Positions 17,489 through 25,530 of a DNA stretch of 43,635 nt are shown piece by piece. The stretch's first letter is position 1. Every line of letters begins with the position of its first letter. The notes under the pieces are model-generated. The model saw only the letters and a program-made list of their open reading frames with translations. It had not been told where the DNA came from and made no database searches. The stretch comes from Candidatus Onthovicinus excrementipullorum (GTDB lineage Bacteria > Bacillota > Clostridia > Oscillospirales > Acutalibacteraceae): positions 1 to 43,635 of the forward strand of contig DVHG01000018.1 of assembly GCA_018712345.1 (NCBI GenBank). The letters run 5' to 3'. A program made the translations under genes and the position numbers.

Positions 17489-18961
17489 TTAAAATATTTT
17501 ATTCCATAGCCATACAATCAGGCCATGATTTATTGTGAAAGCTTCAATAATGATTATTGTAGCTACTAATAATATTCCCCATGCAATCGACCAACCAATC
17601 ATGCCTCTCTTGGTGGATTGCTCGGTATTACGTAAAAGCTTATCATCATTGAATGCCTCTTTAAGCTCCGCTTCAGATAGCACATCTTGATAGTTCTTTT
17701 TGAGTTGAAAGTATCCCTGCTTAGTTTTTTTCAATTTGAAGCGAATTTCAAAAAAGCAAAGAATCATATAAACAAGTGAACCACAAACAAAAATCTCAAT
17801 AAGGTAGATTGTATGTCGTGTAAATATTTCGTCCCATTTCTGCGTTCCCCCAATTTTTGTTAAAACCACTGTAAAGAGAAAACCAAATATAGCTATCAGA
17901 TTTGTTTTAAATTTTTCTAGAATGGCTACTGCATAGTCGCCCACCTGTGTTACTACATTCTGAATGAACTTGGCAATATCACGTTTCGTATCAAGATATT
18001 GATTAACATTGTTTCGCAGGTATAAATTATAGTTAGTCTTGATTGCTTCAAATACTGCGTTATCAAGATTGAGTAATGCTGCAAATTTACAATGTAGACT
18101 TATAACGTTATGAGCTATTAACGCCTTATCAGTAGGGTTGCCATCAGTGTAAATCCACATGTAAATGTTTTGCCATTTTTCATCTTCTTGAATATCATCA
18201 ACTGGCAATTCGTAACTTGCAATTCTTTGACCACTTATTTGTATATTAATCACTGTATCGTTGATTGATGCCGAAGTCGCAACATATGCTAACGAAAGGA
18301 TGGTTGCTAGTTTGCCAAAGAGAGGCCTGAGACAGTCTCCAGATCTCATAACCCCCTCAATAATAAAATCATCTGGTATGATTTCAAAGGTGTTCATGTT
18401 ATAAAAATATGCTGTGTCTCTACAAGCGTTCAATCGTTGATTTCTATCAATCTTTGGTTTAAATGTGGCATTTTCGCATGATTCAAATGCCATAGTTCTA
18501 GTCGAAAACGAAATATCATAATCATATACCTCAAACTTGAGACTCTTTTCTCCGCGTAACCGTTCAGAAAACCAATTCAAGACTTCAAGTATAGATCGTT
18601 GTATCAAATCCTCCGAAAATGAAGCAAAATTATAGATAGAAAATTTCCCATCAGAGACACTTTTATCAATTTGTATTTTTATATCAATGTTATCTTCTGG
18701 CGATAGGCATGAAATTAGGGCAGAAAAGTCAGGCTCTTGGGTTTGTTGATTTGTAACATACACTATATCTTCACTATCATTTTTAAATGTTAATGTTAAA
18801 GTATCTCTTGCCGGAACAAGTTCGCAAAGAGATCGGATAGATTCTATGCTCGGTAATGCCTGAAATTCAATAGTAAAGGAGGCCTCAGCGGTATTTAACC
18901 GTTCAGTGACGTTTATGTTATCAGATTGGAATACTCTACTAAATTCTGAAAACAGCTTCAC
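17489..18961 (-). CDS. Unrecognised membrane-anchored protein, second gene of an AT-rich two-gene unit
   Basis: A 490-residue protein of no family I recognise. Residues about 1-340 are soluble, with alternating beta-like and helical stretches. The C-terminal part has three hydrophobic segments: LIAIFGFLFTVVLTKIGG near residue 360, a segment near 395 (IEIFVCGSLVYMILCFFEI), and one near 465 (MIGWSIAWGILLVATIIII). A charged helix lies between the last two. GTG at 18961 is chosen because AAAGGGG sits 8 nt before it; another in-frame GTG at 18970 overlaps that site. It follows the 351-residue gene by about 40 nt on the same strand and is as AT-rich, unlike the flanking chromosome. A large soluble domain fused to a membrane anchor next to a second cytosolic protein is a layout seen in anti-phage cassettes; that role is inference. 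Confidence 0.85.
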   Translation of the reverse strand: MKLFSEFSRVFQSDNINVTERLNTAEASFTIEFQALPSIESIRSLCELVPARDTLTLTFKNDSEDIVYVTNQQTQEPDFSALISCLSPEDNIDIKIQIDKSVSDGKFSIYNFASFSEDLIQRSILEVLNWFSERLRGEKSLKFEVYDYDISFSTRTMAFESCENATFKPKIDRNQRLNACRDTAYFYNMNTFEIIPDDFIIEGVMRSGDCLRPLFGKLATILSLAYVATSASINDTVINIQISGQRIASYELPVDDIQEDEKWQNIYMWIYTDGNPTDKALIAHNVISLHCKFAALLNLDNAVFEAIKTNYNLYLRNNVNQYLDTKRDIAKFIQNVVTQVGDYAVAILEKFKTNLIAIFGFLFTVVLTKIGGTQKWDEIFTRHTIYLIEIFVCGSLVYMILCFFEIRFKLKKTKQGYFQLKKNYQDVLSEAELKEAFNDDKLLRNTEQSTKRGMIGWSIAWGILLVATIIIIEAFTINHGLIVWLWNKIF

Positions 18962-19003
18962 AGTTTGCACCCCTTTCTATTCTTTCATTATATGCTACAG
19001 CAA

Positions 19004-20059
19004 TTAGAAACGGAACTGACGATAGGTTTCGTCATTGTTTGTTCTCACCTTTATGTACCTAACACCATTTTCTTCAATCGACCGAATTGTCGAAGATAAA
19101 TTAGGTATATCACGTGTAACTTTTAAATCAATTCCGTCGTTAATAGGATATACTCTTTTAATCCTAGCATTAATAGCGCTGTTAACTACGTTGAATTGGC
19201 TATCAAATTTCTTTTTTTCAGGTTGCTCAAGCAGTTTGATCCTAATAGATTGGATTTTTTCCGAAATGGTCCGAACCTCTTCAGGAGTAAGGTCGGTATC
19301 TACAGGCTGATAATTTTCCAATATAGAATTCACCATTAATGGATAATCAATATACTCATTATTTTTAAAATAGCCAATAAAGTGATTTCTGATTATTGTG
19401 TGGTCTGGTCTAGTGACGCCTCTGAATCCATGCCCTAATGTCGCATCAATCGCTCGAAACGCCCGTTGAGTATTTGATTCGTCGCTATTCATCTCATATA
19501 ATTCCAGAAAGCCGTTACTCCAATACTGAGCTTTGGTATCAGAATAAATCTTTGCGTAAAATACATCGGCAGCAAGATTTGATAAATCGAACAAACACGA
19601 TTTCCATATAGTCTTTTTATCTTTGGAAAAACCAGTTTTAAAAGTAAAGTCTGAATCATCTACCCACTCAGTATGTTCAACTTTAGCAAGTAGATATACA
19701 TATCTTTCTTCGACCTCATCAAAAAGTAACGCCTGAATAAGACTACCTTTTTGCACTGTCGTATTTGTGCGATGAATTTGCCTTTGCGCCTCAGTTTCTT
19801 TTAATAAGAGACGATGGGCCATTATGTTCATTTTATCAAAAACAAAATCTTCATCATCTTGGTTAGCACATATGGCCAATACGCATCCGATTACTTCAGT
19901 TGCGTTTGAATGTGTTTTATATTCGCGTACAGATGCGTTGTTGCTGATATGATTTATTAATTCAGCAACATAAGCATCAAATGCTTCAGGAGTTTCTCGT
20001 GGGGCAACTTGTTGAGCTTCATAATCAATAATGCGAATAGACTTGTGGATAATAGTCAT
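19004..20059 (-). CDS. Possible NA37/NdpA-like (nucleoid-associated) protein, first gene of the two-gene unit
   Basis: A 351-residue cytosolic protein without membrane segments. Its order of elements resembles the 37-kDa nucleoid-associated proteins (NdpA/YejK): a helical N-terminus, then KGSLIQALLFD and YVYLLAKVE strands, a long helical middle, and a C-terminal beta part ending GVRYIKVRTNND. This is similarity of pattern, not a firm match. The ATG at 20059 follows AGGGGG by 8 nt, and a TTGACT promoter lies upstream, so the pair is transcribed apart from the recombinases. Codon use is AT-rich like its partner. If the NA37 relation is right it would bind DNA, making it a candidate sensor for the membrane partner. 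A KwaB-like or other defence protein is an alternative I cannot test. Confidence 0.7.
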   Translation of the reverse strand: MTIIHKSIRIIDYEAQQVAPRETPEAFDAYVAELINHISNNASVREYKTHSNATEVIGCVLAICANQDDEDFVFDKMNIMAHRLLLKETEAQRQIHRTNTTVQKGSLIQALLFDEVEERYVYLLAKVEHTEWVDDSDFTFKTGFSKDKKTIWKSCLFDLSNLAADVFYAKIYSDTKAQYWSNGFLELYEMNSDESNTQRAFRAIDATLGHGFRGVTRPDHTIIRNHFIGYFKNNEYIDYPLMVNSILENYQPVDTDLTPEEVRTISEKIQSIRIKLLEQPEKKKFDSQFNVVNSAINARIKRVYPINDGIDLKVTRDIPNLSSTIRSIEENGVRYIKVRTNNDETYRQFRF

Positions 20060-20084
20060 TTAGGATGCCCCCTATTCTAAATTT

Positions 20085-20113
20085 AATAAACTTTAAAAAT
20101 AATCTAAAGTCAA
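20085..20113 (-). promoter_or_regulatory. Promoter of the two-gene island unit
   Basis: On the minus strand TTGACT (-35, 20113-20108) is followed after 17 nt by TTTATT (-10, 20090-20085) in very AT-rich DNA, about 25 nt before the start codon. The -35 is good and the -10 only fair; a TATAAT further upstream is another option. Confidence 0.45.
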
Positions 20114-20178
20114 TTTATCTATTATTTTTATTATAACATCTTTTTCAACCAATTTCCACATCTTTCCTCATAAACAAA

Positions 20179-21960
20179 TCACTCTGTCTCTACCTTTTTC
20201 TTCATCTTCTCCAGTGCCTCCAAATAAATCTGGCTGATTCTCGACTTGGACAATCTCATCTCTTTTGCCAAGGAACGCTGCGTGTCCCCTGCCAGCAAAT
20301 ATCGTGTCACAACTTTGCATTCCCAGTCTGTCAGTTCGGCGAGCAGAAAATTTACATACTCATCACTGATCCATCCGTCAATATTGTGGCTCAAGGCAAC
20401 TGATTGAAGACGCGGTTCTGCAAATATCGTTACTGGCAAGTGCTTTTTCTTCTGCTTCATTGTTTGGTTGAACACACTGCGTACAATCTGTTTCATCCAA
20501 GTCCAAAACCGGTAATGGCTGTCATAGCTTTTCATTTGGGAAAACGCCCGAAGCCATACGATTTGCTCCAAGTCCTCAATTTCTTCTCTAGTCAGGCTAG
20601 AAGCCCTTTGCAGAAAAAGCAAACGTTTTTTCAACAGTGGTTGGTGCAGACAGACCAAGATTTCCCCAGCTCTTTTATCTCCGTCCAAGAAATGTCTGCA
20701 CAGCCAATGATCCTGCTGGTGCAGCAGCTCTGACTTTTTCACTACATCGATTTCTCGTAAGGTAAGATGCAGATGTCCATCCTCAACCATGATTTGCTCC
20801 ACCACCTTTGGAAGAAAATCCAAATGTAAATCCGCAATGTTGATCTGCCGCATGAGTTCCTCGACAATCGTTTTCTGAGTAAGGGTTCGGGCTGTGCATT
20901 TGTGTTTGATCTTTTCTACCCGTGCAGAACAACGCCAGATGATATCACCTCCGTGTGTTGTGAGGCGCCGATAATGCCGCCCGCACATTCCGCAGACAAT
21001 TTTACCGGATAGAGTGTTTCCGGAAGAAAAGCGGTTGCTTTTGCGGACGTTTTTGCCATGACTGTTTTGCGTCATGTTGCTGCGGCGTTTCTTTTCCTGT
21101 TGGACGGCCTCAAAAACAGACGGATCAATGATTCCAGGATGATTATTCTCATAGAAAAATTGTGGCAGCTCACCCGTGTTTTTCCCCTGCCGGCGATTCC
21201 AGTAATCCGTGATACAAGTCTTTTGCAGCAAAACATTTCCAGCGTATTTCTCATTGGACAATAGCTTATCAATCGATTTCGGCGTCCAGTTTTCTTTTTT
21301 CATAGGTGAAGAAATGCCGCACGCAGACAGTTCTTTGCATATTCCAGATAGGCTATAACCGTCCAGATAGAGACGGAATATCTTCTGCACGACGGTAGCA
21401 TGCTCCGGATGGATACACAACTCACCGTGTTCGTTTTTTTGATATCCATAACAAACTCGGTCGGCCAGTTTTGAAGTCCCCAACCGAAAGCCTGCATGGA
21501 TGCCCCACTTGATGTTCTCGCTTCGAATGATACTTTCCTCCTGTGCAACTGCGGCAAAAAGGGAAAGAGAAAACATGCTGGTTTGCTGCTGAAGCCAGAG
21601 ATTTTCCACTTCAAAATAGACGTCAACGCCGAGCAGTTTGAGGGTGTTCAGCGCTTCCAGAGCATCTACTGTGTTGCGGGCAAACCGGCTGACCGATTTG
21701 GTAAGGATTAGATTAATTTTACCTCTTTTGCAGGCTTCCATCATGGCATTGAACTGAGGGCGTTTATACCTGTTGGTACCGCTGGCCACATCCGTATAGG
21801 TTCTAACGTATAGCCACTCCGGATGATGGGAGATGAGTTCCTTATAGCGTCCGGTCTGTGTGTCCAAGCTCAGTTGCTGATCATCTGCAGGTGTACTGAC
21901 TCTGCAATAAATAGCGACTCGTACTGACCTTGATAGTTCTTTAGAGGGAATTGTAGTCAT
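20179..21960 (-). CDS. Large serine recombinase fused to sigma-70 region 2/4-like domains
   Basis: A 593-residue protein with two recognisable parts. Residues about 1-425 are a large serine recombinase: resolvase domain with the nucleophile Ser in IYCRVSTPADD and the Arg-containing SRFARNTVDALE; recombinase DNA-binding domain beginning at RVCYGY; zinc ribbon CGMCG...C...C. Residues about 427-506 then match sigma-70 region 2 of ECF type (IEDLEQIVWLRAFSQMKSYD and FWTWMKQIVRSVFNQ), and about 543-593 match a region 4 helix-turn-helix (AKEMRLSKSRISQIYLEALE). The frame is continuous, with no sign of frameshift. The start is uncertain: ATG 21960 gives the normal N-terminus, but none of the nearby ATGs (21960, 21972, 21984) has a good ribosome-binding site. 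The gene may be coupled to the one ending 37 nt before it. Confidence 0.85.
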   Translation of the reverse strand: MTTIPSKELSRSVRVAIYCRVSTPADDQQLSLDTQTGRYKELISHHPEWLYVRTYTDVASGTNRYKRPQFNAMMEACKRGKINLILTKSVSRFARNTVDALEALNTLKLLGVDVYFEVENLWLQQQTSMFSLSLFAAVAQEESIIRSENIKWGIHAGFRLGTSKLADRVCYGYQKNEHGELCIHPEHATVVQKIFRLYLDGYSLSGICKELSACGISSPMKKENWTPKSIDKLLSNEKYAGNVLLQKTCITDYWNRRQGKNTGELPQFFYENNHPGIIDPSVFEAVQQEKKRRSNMTQNSHGKNVRKSNRFSSGNTLSGKIVCGMCGRHYRRLTTHGGDIIWRCSARVEKIKHKCTARTLTQKTIVEELMRQINIADLHLDFLPKVVEQIMVEDGHLHLTLREIDVVKKSELLHQQDHWLCRHFLDGDKRAGEILVCLHQPLLKKRLLFLQRASSLTREEIEDLEQIVWLRAFSQMKSYDSHYRFWTWMKQIVRSVFNQTMKQKKKHLPVTIFAEPRLQSVALSHNIDGWISDEYVNFLLAELTDWECKVVTRYLLAGDTQRSLAKEMRLSKSRISQIYLEALEKMKKKVETE

Positions 21961-21997
21961 TCTTTTTTCCATAAGTAATAGCATAAACGCTTTTGAC

Positions 21998-22657
21998 TTA
22001 TTTTTCAAATACAATACGCATGTTGGCGCTTTGTTTGATAGATGGAGACAAGCTTCTATCTGTTTCCACCGTGATCCTGTCGAACTGTCCCCGAATGTCT
22101 TGAGCCGTATAGCCCTCCCCAAGAAGCTCCTTCAAATATTGCCTCATTTCCGTTTCCGAAAGGGTAATGGAATGCTTGCAGATTGTTTTTCCATGTTCCA
22201 CACGGTTCGCACATCTCCAGACAATGCTGCCGTCATGCTTGGTAATTCGACGGTAACTGCGGCCACATTCTCCGCAGACAAAAAGCCCACTCAGTACATT
22301 CTGTGAATGATACCGGGTGGGCTTTCTCACTTGACCTTCTTCTGTTTGTATCTGGTTGCTACGTCGCTGCTTCTCTATTTGTACTTGTGCAAACTGTTCT
22401 GTTGTAATGATACCTTTGCGGTAGGTCTCGTTCGACAGTAGCTTGTCGATGGCTTTTGGCGTCCAAAGCTCTTTGCCGCTGGGAGAAGGAATTTGATTTT
22501 CTCCCAGCCAGTTGACGATGGATCGCAGACTGCATCCGTTAAGGTACAATGAAAAAATTTGCTTGACGATAGGGGCATTGTCGTTTTCAACAAACTGTCC
22601 CAGTGCATTCCGGGAATACCCGTAGCACACGCGAGATTGCGTATCAGTGATGTTCAT
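21998..22657 (-). CDS. Serine-recombinase paralogue lacking the catalytic domain
   Basis: A 219-residue protein that starts where the catalytic domain of its neighbour ends. It has the recombinase DNA-binding domain (RVCYGYSRNALG, WTPKAIDKLLSNETY) and a zinc ribbon (CGECG...C...C), but no resolvase domain and no catalytic Ser. Compared with the neighbour it also lacks about 30 residues between LLSNETY and the EKQRRSN stretch. ATG at 22657 follows AAAAGGAGA at good spacing, so it looks deliberately translated rather than a decayed fragment. It is the first gene of the pair. It may bind att-site DNA or modify the partner, for example as a directionality or accessory factor (inference). A pseudogene with a fortuitous start remains possible. 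Confidence 0.8.
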   Translation of the reverse strand: MNITDTQSRVCYGYSRNALGQFVENDNAPIVKQIFSLYLNGCSLRSIVNWLGENQIPSPSGKELWTPKAIDKLLSNETYRKGIITTEQFAQVQIEKQRRSNQIQTEEGQVRKPTRYHSQNVLSGLFVCGECGRSYRRITKHDGSIVWRCANRVEHGKTICKHSITLSETEMRQYLKELLGEGYTAQDIRGQFDRITVETDRSLSPSIKQSANMRIVFEK

Positions 22658-22705
22658 CTCGATAATCTCCTTTTCTTATAATTTTAGGATTTTGGAAATA
22701 GAAAA

Positions 22706-22731
22706 GGCACGGCAGTTTTTTCTGCCGTGCC
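22706..22731 (-). terminator. Terminator between tRNA-Arg and the recombinase pair
   Basis: GGCACGGCAG and CTGCCGTGCC pair perfectly around six T's (plus strand). Read leftwards on the minus strand the stem is followed by TTTTC, suited to end the tRNA-Arg transcript before the recombinase genes. Confidence 0.65.
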
Positions 22732-22750
22732 GACATGGGGTTATTCACTT

Positions 22751-22780
22751 GTTACAAGGGTTCAAATCCCGTCTGTCTGG
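22751..22780 (+). repeat. tRNA T-arm-like fragment, plus orientation
   Basis: ACAAGGGTTCAAATCCCGTC looks like a T stem-loop with bases after it resembling an acceptor arm, but no D-arm or anticodon arm precedes it. It lies between the island and tRNA-Arg and may be part of a right-hand integration scar. Confidence 0.35.
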
Positions 22781-22826
22781 GATTAGCTTGTAAATCTCAG
22801 CCTTAAACTCTCTCGTAAATAGCAAC

Positions 22827-22864
22827 AAACCCATGTTTTAAGCCATTCCTTAAAACACAGGTTT
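22827..22864. terminator. Long imperfect inverted repeat downstream of tRNA-Arg
   Basis: AAACCCATGTTTTAAG (22827-22842) pairs with CTTAAAACACAGGTTT (22849-22864) with two mismatches and a 6-nt loop. It is 12 nt from the tRNA-Arg 3' end. There is no clear T-run, so it may be a processing hairpin or weak terminator. Confidence 0.4.
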
Positions 22865-22876
22865 GTATACTTATCA

Positions 22877-22953
<77 letters not shown>

Positions 22954-23254
22954 ATACCGGTTACGAGTAAAAATTATACAACAATGCCCCGCAAAAATCA
23001 AGTAATACGCCCAAATCACTTAAAAAGCGTACGCCTTGTGCCAATAAAGCGTCTAAAACTTATTTTTAAGGAAAAAATGGAATGAAAGCAGGAAAAACAC
23101 ACCGGGCCTCAAAAGCGACGCAAAAAAATTTCCATGGAGCGCAAACGACCAATTCGGACCGTTTCAAGCTCAAATTACCTCAAATAATCTACCGAAAACA
23201 GGCCAAATTAAACTTGCGGCTCAAAAAATATTACGCCGTATTCGGAGGTGAAAT
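22954..23254. other. Gene-free stretch upstream of spoIVB
   Basis: About 300 nt between tRNA-Arg and spoIVB. It is AT-rich and has no credible open frame. I see no strong vegetative promoter. AATATTA at 23227-23233 resembles a sigma-G -10 element (CATAnTA) but lacks a matching -35, so I do not call a promoter. Confidence 0.4.
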
Positions 23255-24466
23255 ATGAAAAAAGGGATTCGAATTTTAACCGGGGTCTGCTCCGCGTTCT
23301 CCGCGCTGATTCTCGTGCTCGTCGGTATGACGATGTACGCGGTGCCCGACCAGATCGACATGGGCTCTGATCCGCCGATCGGCGGCGGGATCACCCTGCT
23401 CAGCGATGATCCCGACCATCTCAACGGCGGCGGGGCCGAGGCATATAATGTGGATGTAAGGCTGTTTAACGTCATTCCCGTCAAGTCGGCGCACGTCACA
23501 TTCTCACAGCGGGAATATGTGGCCCTCGGCGGGAACGCTTTTGGAATACGGCTGTATACAGACGGCGTGATCGTTGTAAAAACGGACAGCGTTGAAACAA
23601 AAAACGGAACGGTCAACCCTTCCAGGGAGGCCGGTCTGAAGGAGGGCGACGCAATCCGCAGCATCGACGGACAGGCCGTCTCCCGCAATGAGGAGGTGGC
23701 CGACATCCTCGCCTCCTCCTGTGGGCGGACGCTCGATTTGGAAATCGTGCGCGGTGACGACGTGTTTCATGTGGACTTTAAGACTGTGCTCTCTGATACA
23801 GACGGAAAATACCGCGCCGGACTCTGGGTGCGGGACAGCACTGCCGGAATCGGAACAATGACGTTTTATGACCCGGAGAGTGGGATCTTTGGCGGACTTG
23901 GACATGCCGTGTGCGATGTGGATACTGGGGAACTGATGCCGCTCTCAGACGGAGACATTGTAGATGCCAAAATCACCGGCTGCTATAAAGGGAGCAGCGG
24001 CACCGCCGGGGAACTGTGCGGTACCTTTAACTCTGATGCCGTCGGCGATTTGCTCACAAACGGAACCACCGGCGTTTACGGGAGGCTGTACCATCCCGAT
24101 GCCAGTGCCAAAACGTACCCTGTGGCCCTGAGCCGCGAGGTCCAGACAGGCGCCGCGCAGATCATTGCAACCGTTGACGGTACGCAGCCACAGTACTATG
24201 ATGTGGAAATCAAGCGAACTTATTCAAACGACGACGAAAAACAGAAGAATCTGGTGATCGCTGTCACAGACCCGGAGCTGATCGAAAAGACGGGCGGAAT
24301 CGTCCAGGGGATGAGCGGATGCCCCATTATCCAGAATGGGATGTTTGTTGGGGCCGTTACGCATGTGTTCCTGAACGATCCGCTGCAGGGTTACGGGATC
24401 TATGCCGAAAATATGCTCAAAACCGCGAAAGAGGTCGAAGCCGCTGCGGAGAGCGATGCAGCTTAA
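23255..24466 (+). CDS. spoIVB: SpoIVB sporulation serine peptidase
   Basis: A 403-residue forespore-made protease. In Bacillus it crosses the inner forespore membrane and triggers cleavage of pro-sigma-K by SpoIVFB. An N-terminal membrane segment (about 8-30) acts as signal-anchor; a PDZ domain follows (about 95-180, REAGLKEGDAIRSIDG); the S55 peptidase domain has catalytic His217 in FGGLGHAVCD and Ser354 in GMSGCP. Most SpoIVB proteins have GMSGSP; here the residue two after the catalytic Ser is Cys, and the nucleophile itself is kept. ATG at 23255 follows GGAGGTGAA. spo0A lies 136 nt downstream on the same strand, the conserved spoIVB-spo0A order of endospore formers. Confidence 0.97.
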   Translation: MKKGIRILTGVCSAFSALILVLVGMTMYAVPDQIDMGSDPPIGGGITLLSDDPDHLNGGGAEAYNVDVRLFNVIPVKSAHVTFSQREYVALGGNAFGIRLYTDGVIVVKTDSVETKNGTVNPSREAGLKEGDAIRSIDGQAVSRNEEVADILASSCGRTLDLEIVRGDDVFHVDFKTVLSDTDGKYRAGLWVRDSTAGIGTMTFYDPESGIFGGLGHAVCDVDTGELMPLSDGDIVDAKITGCYKGSSGTAGELCGTFNSDAVGDLLTNGTTGVYGRLYHPDASAKTYPVALSREVQTGAAQIIATVDGTQPQYYDVEIKRTYSNDDEKQKNLVIAVTDPELIEKTGGIVQGMSGCPIIQNGMFVGAVTHVFLNDPLQGYGIYAENMLKTAKEVEAAAESDAA

Positions 24467-24527
24467 TCAAATTCAACCAAAAATTTTTATGTAAAAAAAC
24501 GAAATTCGAAAATGTCAAAAAATGGTA

Positions 24528-24556
24528 TTGTCATTTTCTGTAAATTGTGATATGAT
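24528..24556 (+). promoter_or_regulatory. spo0A vegetative promoter
   Basis: TTGTCA (24528-24533) and TATGAT (24551-24556) with exactly 17 nt between them, about 47 nt before the spo0A ATG. Flanking repeats AAAATGTCA (24510-24516 region) and AAATGACATTTTCGG (24577-24591) bracket it. TGTCAAA differs by one base from the Spo0A box TGTCGAA, so autoregulation is possible. Confidence 0.7.
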
Positions 24557-24602
24557 TTCAGTAGTAAGTTACCAAAAAATGACATTTTCGGAGGTTTCAA
24601 AA

Positions 24603-25388
24603 ATGAATGGCAAATTAAAAGTACTGTTGGCGGAAAAAGACAGTGAATTCGGCGAGTCCTGCGCACAGGCGCTGATGCAGAGTGGCTTCCATGTGATCCA
24701 GGTGGAAAAGAACGGCGACGCCGTTCTGGAGGCCGTGAAGGGTTACCGCTATCTGGATGCAGTAATCATGGACGTGTTCATGCCGCAGAAGGACGCGCTC
24801 GGCGTCATCAAGGCAATGCGTGAGCTCAACCTGGATCAGAAGCCGCTGATCATCCTGATCTCCAGTATTGACAACGCCGTATTTGAGCGCCAGATCATGA
24901 GCGAAGGCGCCGACTATTACTTTTTAAAGCCGTTCGATCCGCAGCTTCTCGCAGAGCGGATCAATCAGCTGACCGGATGGAGCCGCTCCGGCCAGCAGAA
25001 CATATCCGGCGGACTGGATGCGCGCAGCTATGAGAGTCTGGAGGTCGTGATCTCAGAGATCATGCACCAGATCGGCGTGCCGGCCCACATTAAGGGATAT
25101 CAGTACCTGCGCGAGGCCATTATCCTCTCCATCCGGGACGATGAGATGATGAGCTCCGTGACCAAGGTACTTTACCCCACCGTGGCTAAAAAATTTGGGA
25201 CTACTCCCTCTCGTGTGGAGCGCGCCATCCGCCACGCCATTGAGGTGGCCTGGGACCGCGGAGATGTGGACGTGCTCAGCTCCTACTTTGGCTACACGAT
25301 CCAGAACTCCCGTGGCAAGCCCACCAACAGCGAGTTCATTGCCATGATCAGCGATAAGCTGAAATTGCAGATGAATAAAATTTCATAA
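24603..25388 (+). CDS. spo0A: Spo0A, master response regulator of sporulation
   Basis: A 261-residue transcription factor that commits the cell to sporulation when phosphorylated. The receiver domain (about 5-125) has phosphoacceptor Asp57 in [11 protein letters not shown] and the Lys of YFLKPFD. The Spo0A DNA-binding domain (about 145-261) ends with the signature [20 protein letters not shown] at 24603 is set by TCGGAGG eight bases upstream; the open frame extends back to 24522 without a site. One oddity: the acidic pocket that reads VDDN in B. subtilis reads AEKD here, so the second Asp is replaced by Lys12. It sits behind spoIVB and is followed by a strong hairpin and then an AgrC-like kinase gene. 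Confidence 0.97.
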   Translation: MNGKLKVLLAEKDSEFGESCAQALMQSGFHVIQVEKNGDAVLEAVKGYRYLDAVIMDVFMPQKDALGVIKAMRELNLDQKPLIILISSIDNAVFERQIMSEGADYYFLKPFDPQLLAERINQLTGWSRSGQQNISGGLDARSYESLEVVISEIMHQIGVPAHIKGYQYLREAIILSIRDDEMMSSVTKVLYPTVAKKFGTTPSRVERAIRHAIEVAWDRGDVDVLSSYFGYTIQNSRGKPTNSEFIAMISDKLKLQMNKIS

Positions 25389-25402
25389 ACAAATTGCAGG
25401 AA

Positions 25403-25430
25403 GCGCCGCGGGCCGCAGGGCCCGCGGCGC
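25403..25430 (+). terminator. Strong hairpin downstream of spo0A
   Basis: GCGCCGCGGGCC and GGCCCGCGGCGC form a perfect 12-bp stem around GCAG. It is followed at once by a second small stem (CCCTT-GAA-AAGGG, 25435-25447) and then GAATTTTT, so the two together can terminate spo0A transcription before the kinase gene. Confidence 0.65.
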
Positions 25431-25530
25431 CTCTCCCTTGAAAAGGGGAATTTTTCCGGTTATAATAGCCTGTGGAGCGGGCCTGATGTGTCCGCCGGTA
25501 TGGAACATTCCGCTGGGAGGAGAAATCAAC

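Noticed and set aside
17489-20059. Assignment of the two-gene unit to the Kiwa system
   Set aside because: Gene order, protein sizes and the large soluble domain of the membrane protein do not fit KwaA-KwaB as I know them, and no motif confirms it.
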